The notes: generated from the letters alone by a model not told the origin. Counted from the stretch's first letter, positions 1 to 6,448 are shown. The stretch is 7,638 nucleotides of DNA from JABDDM01 sp038240295 (GCA_038240295.1 JBBSDW010000149.1:1-7638), one strand, 5' to 3'. Made by a program: numbers and translations.

Positions 1-66
1 CTTTCGAGCCTTGAAGGATCGCTCCGCCTTGTGCGAAGCGCTCTCAGCGGCAATGAATTGATAAAC

Positions 67-261
67 TTACTTCGCAAGCATGATACGCACCATCCGCTCG
101 TCGGCGGGCGATACGAGTGTTGCTTTGCGGAGATTGCGCTTGCGCTTCTGTGACTTTGACGTCATGATGTGCGCCTGGAACGCCTTCTCTCGCTTGATCC
201 TGCCGGAGCCAGTGATCTTGAATCGCTTCTTAGCGCCGGACTTCGTCTTCATTTTAGGCAT
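67..261 (-). CDS. rpmI: 50S ribosomal protein L35
   Basis: This encodes a structural protein of the large ribosomal subunit. The 64-residue product matches the usual L35 length of about 65. It opens with the family signature MPKMKTKSGAKKRFK and continues with the basic stretch KSQKRKRNLRKA and the typical VSPADERMVRIML ending. Nearly a third of residues are Lys or Arg, as expected for an rRNA-binding protein. The ATG at 261 is preceded by a short purine run (AAGAGA), a plausible weak ribosome binding site, and the stop is TAA at 67-69. rpmI normally sits between infC and rplT. Here rplT is not yet reached: bases 1-66 hold no in-frame rplT start, so its start would lie outside the window. The upstream neighbour is a T9SS protein instead of infC. 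Identification is firm. Confidence 0.97.
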   Translation of the reverse strand: MPKMKTKSGAKKRFKITGSGRIKREKAFQAHIMTSKSQKRKRNLRKATLVSPADERMVRIMLAK

Positions 262-339
262 GATCTCTTGGTCTATAACTTAGCCAACCGCAAACGCACG
301 AGCTGGCAGTCAGGTTTCGCCTATGGTCAAAATTCCGGC

Positions 340-1398
340 TTAACGGACTACGACAAGGGGCTTCACAATCCGCGAATTACCGTCCAAAAGCTCGATCTCA
401 TACACGCCTGCCGCAAACCTGGCGGTAGGGATTGAGATTCTTCCAGAAGCTAATTCCATTCCCGAAACGGCGAATTGATTTCGACCTAGGAGGTCACGCA
501 CGGTGACGGTCGCAGCCGACCCGGCACCCGTAATCTTGAGAAAGCAGGTAGAATTGGCAGGATTTGGGTAGATATTTAGGGCTTGGTCTCCCCGCAAATT
601 GGTACGCACTGCGTTCGGCTCGGATGAAGCGAAAACAGTGCAATAAAAATTAAAAAAAAGCGGTGTCGACTCACCATTAGGGGTCAATACGCCATCCAAA
701 AGTACGGATGCGGACTGTTGGGCACTCACATTGACCACGATCGCGGCCGAACGGGAAAACTCCTGCGTAACCTGAGTCCGCGAAGGTTCTCTGTCTGTCT
801 GCCAGTAAAAGAAATTTGTCAAGGCAGCTCCGTTGTCCGTAGGAGTCAGCATCACGAAAAAATTCTTCGGGACACGTGTATGCGGAAAATGAACCATCAC
901 CCAGGTTGGTCCGTGAACTTGGGAGCTTTGGATAGCCGATCGCGCGTACGGTACGGCCGTGGCCGAGAAGAGATTGATCAAGTGATAGAACCCGCTACCT
1001 GTCTGATATAGCGTGTCGGGAAAAAGGGAAACATGGACACTATCGGTGCTAATACTATCAAGAAGCACACGCACAGAATCAACAAAGCCGGAATCCGCAT
1101 CGAGCGTAATGCGCTCACCAAGTTCGAAGAAATCCGAACTCCCATATTGCCCATTGCCTACGACTAAAAAGGTCGGTGAGGCCGGTTCAAAATAGCTATA
1201 AGCCTTGTCCAATCCCAGAGCACCAAGAGGCATCTGAGGAGAGGGCCGCTGAAGCCTTACAAAAGGATTTCCCGAAACGGGTGCACCAACCGCTGGAAAT
1301 ACTGAGTTAACGGCGACAGGTTGCTGAGCTACTGCGGAAGTGGCACCGAAGACCAAAATGCACAGGAGGCCGCCCAAATATTGAATCAATGATTTCAT
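340..1398 (-). CDS. Secreted protein with T9SS type A C-terminal sorting domain, function unknown
   Basis: The 352-residue product starts with a classical signal peptide: MKSLIQ, a hydrophobic core LGGLLCILVFGATSAVA, and probable cleavage after AVA at about residue 24. The C-terminal 80 residues form a T9SS type A sorting domain: NIYPNPANSTCFLKI at about 275-289, VTVRDLLGR at 298-306, an ARFAAGVYEIEL strand pair near 327-337, and a final KPLVVVR. In the known pathway such a protein crosses the inner membrane by Sec and the outer membrane by the type IX system, and the tail is then removed. The middle part (about 30-260) is Ser/Thr/Val-rich and probably all-beta; I recognise no catalytic motif or named domain in it. 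The ATG at 1398 directly precedes the signal peptide. The gene lies between the glycosylasparaginase and rpmI, interrupting the usual infC-rpmI order. Its role is unknown; adhesion or another surface function would be a guess. Confidence 0.88.
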   Translation of the reverse strand: MKSLIQYLGGLLCILVFGATSAVAQQPVAVNSVFPAVGAPVSGNPFVRLQRPSPQMPLGALGLDKAYSYFEPASPTFLVVGNGQYGSSDFFELGERITLDADSGFVDSVRVLLDSISTDSVHVSLFPDTLYQTGSGFYHLINLFSATAVPYARSAIQSSQVHGPTWVMVHFPHTRVPKNFFVMLTPTDNGAALTNFFYWQTDREPSRTQVTQEFSRSAAIVVNVSAQQSASVLLDGVLTPNGESTPLFFNFYCTVFASSEPNAVRTNLRGDQALNIYPNPANSTCFLKITGAGSAATVTVRDLLGRNQFAVSGMELASGRISIPTARFAAGVYEIELLDGNSRIVKPLVVVR

Positions 1399-1545
1399 AC
1401 ATTCCGGAGATGTTGTGACACAAAATGACTTGAAGCCGACAACACTTTCCTTTGCGCTTAGACTTCACTCAATTGGCTTTTTGAAGTGAGCCTGAAAACG
1501 GCCGCAGTGTAAATGGGATTACCAAAACAGCAGCACAAAACGGTC

Positions 1546-2538
1546 TTATTTGGGAGACTCTGTGAGATGAAAACCCGATTCATCGCAGTCGTAAAGGCAA
1601 ACACTAACGTGTTTGTCGTCCTGCATGGCAAATTGAAACCCAGGCCTAAGTGCCCGCGCAGACCACACCCCATCAGCTCTCAAGGCGAGCAACCCGATCT
1701 GCATAGCATCCGTCAAGTGGCGATCCTTGCGGATCTTCTCGAGCGCAATCTCACAGGCTTTCCCAGGCTCCATCCCCTGTCGCATCAATTCGACAATATG
1801 AAAACTCGAACATGCACGCATGACCAGTTCGCCGTTGCCGGTCGCGACAGCGGCGCCGACCTCCCCATCGACGTAAAGTCCTGCGCCAATGATCGGAGAG
1901 TCGCCAACGCGTCCGTGCATTTTGAAGGCGAGGCCGGAGGTCGTGCAGGCGCCCGCGAGACGGCCATTGCCATCGAGCGCGAGAAGTCCGATCGTATCGT
2001 GTGATTCGTTTTTCGGCTTGAGCGAATTGAGTTCATGCGCTCCGCTGGATGCGCCGTTCGGCGCGCCGATCTCTTCGAGTGTATATTCATGCGAACCCTC
2101 GGCGACTCTCCGCAATCTGACATGCACTTTATCGGGATGCTCCGACCATCTTGCATATAACTCTCTCGCGCTTTCGGTTAGTAATTCAGTCCTCTCAAAT
2201 CCTTGCGCCGCAGCAAACCCTTCAGCGCCTTCGCCGACAAGCATGACATACGGAGTATGCTCCATGACTCGCCGCGCGAGTTGCGTCACTTCGAGATAAT
2301 GTTGCACGAATGCTACCGAACCGCAATTGCCTTCATGATCCATGATCGAAGCGTCGAGCGTAACGAGTCCGTTCGCATCTGGAAGCGCTCCACGACCGAC
2401 AGACATGCACGTCAGATCTGCTTCACAGCTAGTGCCGCCACGTTCAACAGCGTCAAGTGCGCTGCCGCCCTTGCTTATTGTTTCGAAGGCAAGACGGTTT
2501 GGCTCGAGGCCATGATTCCAGGTGGCGAGTGCAATCAT
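1546..2538 (-). CDS. N4-(beta-N-acetylglucosaminyl)-L-asparaginase family Ntn-hydrolase (glycosylasparaginase)
   Basis: This family cleaves the GlcNAc-Asn bond of glycoasparagines; relatives act on beta-aspartyl peptides or asparagine. The 330-residue precursor has the self-cleavage site HDTIG, with Asp181-Thr182. Cleavage there would give an alpha chain of 181 and a beta chain of 149 residues with Thr182 as N-terminal nucleophile. Family active-site positions are all present: Trp7, Thr182, Thr200 in ACTTSG, Arg210 and Asp213 in KMHGRVGDSPI, and Thr233-Gly234 in ATGNGE. The alpha chain also has the GGSALDAVE and LDASIMD motifs. The ATG at 2538 is the only good start: an in-frame TAG lies 45 nt upstream with no ATG, GTG or TTG between. 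The protein therefore has no signal peptide and is probably cytoplasmic, unlike the periplasmic flavobacterial enzyme. It sits downstream of infC on the same strand after a 232-base repeat-bearing spacer. The family is firm; the exact substrate is inferred. Confidence 0.93.
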   Translation of the reverse strand: MIALATWNHGLEPNRLAFETISKGGSALDAVERGGTSCEADLTCMSVGRGALPDANGLVTLDASIMDHEGNCGSVAFVQHYLEVTQLARRVMEHTPYVMLVGEGAEGFAAAQGFERTELLTESARELYARWSEHPDKVHVRLRRVAEGSHEYTLEEIGAPNGASSGAHELNSLKPKNESHDTIGLLALDGNGRLAGACTTSGLAFKMHGRVGDSPIIGAGLYVDGEVGAAVATGNGELVMRACSSFHIVELMRQGMEPGKACEIALEKIRKDRHLTDAMQIGLLALRADGVWSARALRPGFQFAMQDDKHVSVCLYDCDESGFHLTESPK

Positions 2539-2605
2539 TGAAGGGTTGAGGTATGGATTCGGGGTTGACGGCTCTACTCTCTAAGACAAAGCCGAATATG
2601 CCTTT

Positions 2606-2643
2606 GAGATGCGATGGGGCAAGCTAAAGCGTACCCCACATGT
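2606..2643. repeat. Direct repeat copy 1, left arm of a palindromic element
   Basis: A 38-base unit (25 identical bases, 2 differing, 11 identical) that recurs at 2734-2771, 128 bases further on. This copy is the left half of a complete palindrome (see 2615-2666). It lies in the spacer between infC and the glycosylasparaginase gene. Two copies this close in non-coding DNA suggest a dispersed REP-like repeat family. Confidence 0.85.
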
Positions 2644-2666
2644 GGGACATGCTTTAGCTTGTTCCA
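2615..2666. repeat. Long imperfect palindrome / hairpin (REP-like) between infC and the glycosylasparaginase gene
   Basis: CAAGCTAAAGC at 2620-2630 is the exact reverse complement of GCTTTAGCTTG at 2651-2661. The centre CCCACATGTGGG (2635-2646) is a perfect 12-base palindrome on the same axis (2640.5). Allowing G-U pairs, the arms extend outward to 2615 and 2666. The only true mismatches in the stem are the two opposite pairs at 2633-2634 and 2647-2648. No T-run follows on the minus strand, so it is not a canonical intrinsic terminator. It could still stabilise the infC mRNA 3' end or slow read-through into the hydrolase gene. That role is inferred; the structure is read directly. Confidence 0.85.
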
Positions 2667-2733
2667 AACACTTTTTCATTTGAGTCAATCATGACCAACG
2701 TGCTCACGATCCACTGAGATGTTCTCGTCATTC

Positions 2734-2771
2734 GAGATGCGATGGGGCAAGCTAAAGCAGACCCCACATGT
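2734..2771. repeat. Direct repeat copy 2, half element abutting the infC stop codon
   Basis: Same 38-base unit as 2606-2643, with only the two bases at 2759-2760 changed (AG instead of GT). It has only the left arm of the palindrome; the expected right arm is absent. Its last base is the first base of the infC stop triplet (2771-2773 on the plus strand), so the element runs exactly to the end of infC. This suggests insertion or recombination at the infC 3' end. Confidence 0.82.
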
Positions 2772-3775
2772 TACTCTAAGCCAGTCGTGTCGTCGATTAG
2801 CTCTTCGTCCGGTTCATCGTCGTCGCCTTCAAGAACTGGGAATTCACCGAGCTCGATTGGGGGGGCGATCACTTCTTCGACGATCTTCTCTGGCTTTGGC
2901 TTCGCAGCCTTCGGAGCTTTCGGTTTGCCTTCGCCCTTGCCTGCATCTTCTTTCTTCTTCTTGACCACCGGCGAAAGCGTCATCGTCATCATGCGGCCCA
3001 TCATGCTAAGATCCTGATCGACCTTCGCGAGATCCGAAAGCGCTTCCTGAAATTTCCTTAAAAGCTCTTCACCAAATTGTTTGTACGCAACTTCGCGGCC
3101 TTTGAACTGTACCGTCGCTTTTACTTTATGTCCTTCTTTTAAGAAGTTGCGCGCGTGACGAAGTTTGAAATCAAAATCATGGGTGTCGGTGCTTGGATGA
3201 AAGCGCACCTCTTTGAGCAGTTGCTGATGGGTCGATTTCTTCGCCATCTTGTCGCGCTTCTGCTGCTCGTATTTCCATTTGCCGAAGTCGATGATCTTGC
3301 AGACCGGCGGCACTGCGTTTGGGACGATCTCGATGAGATCCAGGCCACGGGAACGTGCGATCTCGATCGCTTCTCTCGGCGACATCACGCCAACCTGACC
3401 TTCTTCGTCGATCACGCGAATTTCCGGCACGCGAATATTCTCGTTCATCCTCACGCCAGGGTCGCGCGTGGGCATGACACGGCTGAAGCGCTCCATGCGC
3501 TTTTGGACGTTTGGTGACGGGCCGGTTCGCGGAGTCATCCCGCCGGGTCCGCCAGGCGTAAAATTACCGCGAGGAGTGAATGCGGGAGCTCCCGATCCGC
3601 CGGATGTTGGAGCCGAACCGGGTGCGCGCTTCTTAAGCGTCATCCCGCCGACCGTTGAGTTTTGAGGAGCCGATTCCTGCGGAGCAGGTACTGTGGCTAC
3701 GCTTTCGCCCGTTGAGCCTTCAGCGCCGTCGCCGCCTGATGCAGCTTGTTGTTCGTTAAGATCCAGAGAGTCCAA
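2771..3775 (-). CDS. infC: Translation initiation factor IF-3 with long N- and C-terminal tails
   Basis: IF-3 binds the 30S subunit, prevents premature joining of 50S and checks start-codon and initiator-tRNA pairing. The 334-residue product contains both IF-3 domains. The N-domain spans about 108-178 (RMNENIRVPEIRVIDEEG, then LDLIEIVPNAVPPVCKIIDFGKWKYE). The C-domain spans about 184-272 (LLKEVRFHPSTDTHDFDFKLRHARNF, KVKATVQFKGREV, then a Met-rich LSMMGRMMTMTLSPV). Typical IF-3 has about 180 residues. The extra length is a Gly/Pro/Ser/Ala-rich head (1-107) and a tail (273-334) that is first Lys/Ala/Pro-rich and then acidic. Both tails look disordered. The first possible start is TTG at 3775, since the preceding in-frame codon is TGA; an internal ATG at residue 45 or 80 is an alternative. 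thrS lies 134 bases upstream, as in many bacteria. rpmI does not follow directly. Confidence 0.93.
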   Translation of the reverse strand: MDSLDLNEQQAASGGDGAEGSTGESVATVPAPQESAPQNSTVGGMTLKKRAPGSAPTSGGSGAPAFTPRGNFTPGGPGGMTPRTGPSPNVQKRMERFSRVMPTRDPGVRMNENIRVPEIRVIDEEGQVGVMSPREAIEIARSRGLDLIEIVPNAVPPVCKIIDFGKWKYEQQKRDKMAKKSTHQQLLKEVRFHPSTDTHDFDFKLRHARNFLKEGHKVKATVQFKGREVAYKQFGEELLRKFQEALSDLAKVDQDLSMMGRMMTMTLSPVVKKKKEDAGKGEGKPKAPKAAKPKPEKIVEEVIAPPIELGEFPVLEGDDDEPDEELIDDTTGLE

Positions 3776-3821
3776 TCAGAAGCAATTTATATAAAAATAC
3801 CGGTTAGAGTTTTAATAGAAG

Positions 3822-3855
3822 TGCGCGCAGACCTTACCGTCGGAGTCTACGCGCA
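3822..3855 (-). promoter_or_regulatory. Strong hairpin in the thrS-infC spacer / infC leader
   Basis: On the minus strand TGCGCGTAGAC (3855-3845) pairs with GTCTGCGCGCA (3832-3822): 11 base pairs with one G-U, closing a 12-base loop. It ends 46 bases before the TTG start of infC, and the bases between are A/T-rich. No T-run follows directly, so it is probably not a terminator. It could be a processing or stability element, or a leader structure for infC control. Autoregulated leaders are known for infC-rpmI-rplT operons, but this one is not recognised as a named class. Confidence 0.6.
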
Positions 3856-3880
3856 GCAATGATTTGCGATCGATAAATTA

Positions 3881-3923
3881 ACGAGGTCAATCGGGAATCG
3901 TAGACGAGGTCAATCTGGTATCG
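3881..3923. repeat. Imperfect tandem duplication covering the thrS stop codon
   Basis: The 20 bases at 3881-3900 and 3904-3923 match at 18 positions, with a 23-base period. The right copy holds the last thrS codons and the TGA stop (3912-3910). The left copy therefore looks like a duplicated thrS 3' end, including a second CCx-GAT-TGA string, just downstream of the gene. It is probably a slippage or small-duplication remnant. Confidence 0.7.
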
Positions 3924-5928
3924 CGCATTCCTGCCGAATCATGGCTAATGCTTCCTCAAGTGGAACCGTTCCGACCATCCCTTTGCCATGACGACGGATC
4001 GAAACAGAGCGCGCCTCGGCCTCTTTTCCACCCACGACCAGCATGATCGGCACCTTCATGAGTTCATGATCGCGTATGCGCGCGTTGATCTTATCATTCG
4101 ATGCGTCGAGCGAGGCGCGAATATCAGTATCGCGCAACGCATTCGTGATCTCGCTCGCATATTCTTTCACCTGCTCGTTGATCGGCAGCACCACGACTTG
4201 CTTCGGCGCAAGCCACGCCGGGAAATTCCCGGCATAGTGTTCGATCAACAAACTGATAAACCGTTCGAACGAACCGAATGGCGCACGATGGATAACAACA
4301 GGCCGATGCTTCTGATTATCGGCGCCGGTATATTCAAGATTGAACCGCTCCGGCATCACATAATCCAGCTGCACCGTCCCAAGCTGCCAGCTTCTTCCGA
4401 GAGCATCCTTCAAGAGAAAGTCGATCTTCGGACCATAGAACGCAGCTTCGCCGATCCCAATGGTATAATCAAGCTTCATCTCATCGGCAGCTTCGCGTAA
4501 GTCGCGCTCCGCGATATCCCACTGTTCGTCTTCACCGCCATATTTCGACGGATTTTCCTTATCGCGAAACGACAATCGAATCTTGAAATCCTGAAACCCG
4601 AGCGACTTCGCAACGTGCTGAGTCAGCGCGATCACCTGACAGAGTTCATCCTTCAATTGCTCCGGCGCAACGAAGATATGCGCATCGTCCTGTGTGAAGG
4701 AACGGACTCGGCTGAGTCCATTGAGTTCGCCCGACTGCTCATAACGATACACGGTTCCGAACTCGGCCAGGCGAACAGGAAGATCGCGATACGAATGCGG
4801 TTTCGAATTGTAGATCGTAAAATGATGTGGACAGTTCATCGGCTTCAGCAGGTATTCCTCATCGTCGATCGTGATCGGAGGAAACTGACTGTCAGCATAG
4901 TACGGATAATGACCGCTGGTCTTATAAAGCTCGAGATTTCCGATCGCAGGCGTCACGACCTGATCGTAACCACGGCGTTGCTGCACTCGCCGCAAATATG
5001 TTTCGAGCGCATAACGAACGATCGCACCGTTCGGAAGCCAGACCGGCAAACCACCGCCAACTTTAGGAGTGAGCAAGAACAGCTCAAGCTCTTTTCCTAA
5101 TTTGCGATGGTCGCGCCTCTCTGCTTCTTCACGAGCTTTTACGAAATCGTCAAGCTCCTTCTTCGTCGGAAAGCTCACGCCATAAAGACGTGTAAGCATC
5201 GGACGCTTAGTGTCGCCGCGCCAGTAGGCGCCCGCGATCGAGAGCATCTTCGCAAATTTGATCTTGCCAGTCGAAGGCACATGGGTTCCGCGACACAGAT
5301 CGGTAAATTCGCCCTGCTGATAAAACGTGATCGACTGCCCTTTCAAGCTATCGAGCAATTCAAGCTTTAACCAATCGCCTTTGTCCTTAAAATATTCGAC
5401 TGCTTCTTCGTGACCCTTTTCGATCCGGAAAAACGGCACATCGCGTTGCGAAAGCTCGGTCATCTTCGCCGAGATCTTATCGAGATCGGGCGGAGTGAGC
5501 TTGACGCCATCGGGCAACTCCATATCATAGTACCAGCCGTTCTCGATGGGCGGACCGATACCGAAGCGCGTACCCGGATAAAGCGCTTCGACGGCCTCGG
5601 CCATCAAGTGAGCACTCGAATGCCAAAAAATACTTTTGCCTTCTTCGTCGCGCCACTGTACGATACGAACCGAAGAATCTTTATTGATCGGCGTTGCGAG
5701 ATCGTGCGCTTGATCGTTGACGAAAATTCCGAGCGAAGCCTGCGCAAGCCTCGGCGAGATCGATTCTGCGATTTGCATGCCAGTCACGCCACGTTCGAAT
5801 TGTCGTTGACTGCCGTCCGGCAGAGTAATGGATACAGGATCTTTGAGCGGCGCGGCAATCGGTTCACCAATCGCTGCCTCCGCGCTCCCTACAAGTGGAG
5901 CGTTCGCGGCATTGTCTATTGCTACCAT
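3910..5928 (-). CDS. thrS: Threonyl-tRNA synthetase
   Basis: This cytoplasmic class II enzyme charges tRNA-Thr with threonine and hydrolyses mischarged Ser-tRNA-Thr. The 672-residue product is 30 longer than E. coli ThrRS, all at the N-terminus. A TGS domain spans about 32-92. The editing domain carries HSSAH (His103, His107) and CRGTH (Cys212, His216), the E. coli sites shifted by 30. The catalytic core has the zinc ligands Cys366 (MNCPHH), His417 (DDAHIF) and His547 (VVIHRAPFGS). Motif 2 includes Arg395 in TVYRYEQSG, and motif 3 is HRAPFGSFERF. The anticodon-binding domain starts near 575 (KQVVVLPINEQ) and includes IMLVVGGKEAEARSVSIRRH. All expected key residues are present. The ATG at 5928 is the only plausible start: an in-frame TGA lies at 5988-5986 with no ATG, GTG or TTG between. 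No clear ribosome binding site is seen. A terminator-like hairpin precedes the gene and infC follows. Confidence 0.98.
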   Translation of the reverse strand: MVAIDNAANAPLVGSAEAAIGEPIAAPLKDPVSITLPDGSQRQFERGVTGMQIAESISPRLAQASLGIFVNDQAHDLATPINKDSSVRIVQWRDEEGKSIFWHSSAHLMAEAVEALYPGTRFGIGPPIENGWYYDMELPDGVKLTPPDLDKISAKMTELSQRDVPFFRIEKGHEEAVEYFKDKGDWLKLELLDSLKGQSITFYQQGEFTDLCRGTHVPSTGKIKFAKMLSIAGAYWRGDTKRPMLTRLYGVSFPTKKELDDFVKAREEAERRDHRKLGKELELFLLTPKVGGGLPVWLPNGAIVRYALETYLRRVQQRRGYDQVVTPAIGNLELYKTSGHYPYYADSQFPPITIDDEEYLLKPMNCPHHFTIYNSKPHSYRDLPVRLAEFGTVYRYEQSGELNGLSRVRSFTQDDAHIFVAPEQLKDELCQVIALTQHVAKSLGFQDFKIRLSFRDKENPSKYGGEDEQWDIAERDLREAADEMKLDYTIGIGEAAFYGPKIDFLLKDALGRSWQLGTVQLDYVMPERFNLEYTGADNQKHRPVVIHRAPFGSFERFISLLIEHYAGNFPAWLAPKQVVVLPINEQVKEYASEITNALRDTDIRASLDASNDKINARIRDHELMKVPIMLVVGGKEAEARSVSIRRHGKGMVGTVPLEEALAMIRQECAIPD

Positions 5929-5952
5929 GTTCGTTCTTATGGTTAATTGTTC

Positions 5953-5982
5953 AAAAACCGCGCACGATACATTTGTGCGCGG
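5953..5982 (-). terminator. Intrinsic-terminator-like hairpin in the thrS leader, candidate attenuator
   Basis: On the minus strand CCGCGCAC (5982-5975) pairs perfectly with GTGCGCGG (5965-5958) across a 9-base loop, and TTTTT (5957-5953) follows at once. That is the standard layout of a Rho-independent terminator. It points toward thrS and ends 24 bases before the thrS ATG. No convincing minus-strand gene lies upstream for it to terminate. The simplest reading is a leader terminator giving conditional read-through into thrS; a plain terminator with a promoter squeezed into the remaining 24 bases is less likely. No T-box core sequence was recognised. Confidence 0.7.
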
Positions 5983-6052
5983 GATTCAAAGAACAGATGG
6001 AGCAAGGGGATGGCTCCCTTTTTTAAAGGTGTAGGACCGTTTGAAGGTTTTA

Positions 6053-6080
6053 AAAGCCCTTCCTTTCGAAGGAGGGATTT
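6053..6080. repeat. Palindromic element in the divergent thrS / unknown-gene spacer
   Basis: CCCTTCCTT (6057-6065) and AAGGAGGG (6069-6076) form a stem with one bulged T and the loop TCG. An AAA/TTT pair (6053-6055 with 6078-6080) extends it past one mismatch. A smaller stem, CCTTT-TTT-AAAGG, lies at 6017-6029. The surrounding 6005-6095 stretch resembles the dispersed hairpin repeats common in FCB intergenic DNA, but only one copy is visible here. Its AAGGAGGG could be mistaken for a ribosome binding site for a GTG at 6084. Confidence 0.55.
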
Positions 6081-6158
6081 GGGGTGGTTGAGCCCGCTCC
6101 CGCCCACGACTCCAACCCCACCGTATTTTCGCAAGCGCACAATCGCCAACCTATCGAC

Positions 6159-6437
6159 ATGCATCAGATCACCATTCACATCGGACATAAAGCCGACGGA
6201 TTTGTTTTCCGTCTTGACCCACGCAGCGAGGCATGGATCAAAACGCTCACCGGCAGACTCCAATCGCTCCCTTCTGTTTCGATCGGCTTCGATGAGCGCA
6301 GTTCCATCGAAAATATCAGCAATGAAATATTCGAACAAGTCGCCGAAATGCTGACCGGAATCGACGGTGAAAAGCTTGCGGCAATGGGGATCCACTTCGT
6401 CGATGCGCGAACTGAGCGCACGGTTCATACGATCTAA
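6159..6437 (+). CDS. Hypothetical protein, 92 residues, first gene of a two-gene operon
   Basis: I do not recognise this protein. It begins MHQITIHIGHKADGFVFRLD, which looks like two beta strands. An amphipathic stretch AWIKTLTGRLQSL, a strand SVSIGFDE, a clear helix SIENISNEIFEQVAEML (about 49-65) and a last strand GIHFVDA follow. No signal peptide or membrane segment is seen. The ATG at 6159 is chosen because the folded-looking sequence starts there. A GTG at 6084 would add 25 Pro/Ala/His-rich residues encoded partly next to the palindromic repeat, although AAGGAGGG precedes it. The stop (TAA, 6435-6437) is 11 bases before the next ATG, so the two genes are probably co-transcribed, divergently from thrS. 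The opposite-strand frame is also open here but looks non-coding. Confidence 0.65.
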   Translation: MHQITIHIGHKADGFVFRLDPRSEAWIKTLTGRLQSLPSVSIGFDERSSIENISNEIFEQVAEMLTGIDGEKLAAMGIHFVDARTERTVHTI

Positions 6438-6448
6438 ACGGCCGAACG

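Noticed and set aside
1..66. Start of rplT
   Set aside because: The reverse complement has no usable start leading off the window edge; rplT is expected just beyond base 1 but is not visible.
1450..1500. Possible terminator hairpin after the glycosylasparaginase gene (ACTTCA / TGAAGT)
   Set aside because: Only 6 bp of stem with a 14-base loop and no T-run after it on the minus strand.
1513..2004. 163-codon plus-strand open frame inside the glycosylasparaginase gene
   Set aside because: Antisense shadow of a gene with fully conserved catalytic motifs.
3773..3778. AUU start codon for infC, as in E. coli
   Set aside because: An ATT is present at 3776-3774 but in a different frame that soon meets TAA; the in-frame candidate is the TTG.
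5953..5990. T-box riboswitch ahead of thrS
   Set aside because: The leader before the hairpin shows no recognisable T-box core or specifier loop, and the suspected lineage does not normally use T-boxes.
6084..6158. GTG start with AAGGAGGG for the 92-residue protein
   Set aside because: The apparent ribosome binding site is an arm of a palindrome, and the added residues look like translated spacer. The ATG at 6159 is preferred, though not proven.
6159..6437. Weak resemblance of the helix ENISNEIFEQVAEML and following strand to the C-terminal part of 6-pyruvoyl-tetrahydropterin synthase (QueD) proteins
   Set aside because: The protein is too short and lacks the zinc-binding His set and active-site Cys; the similarity may be only a helix-strand pattern.
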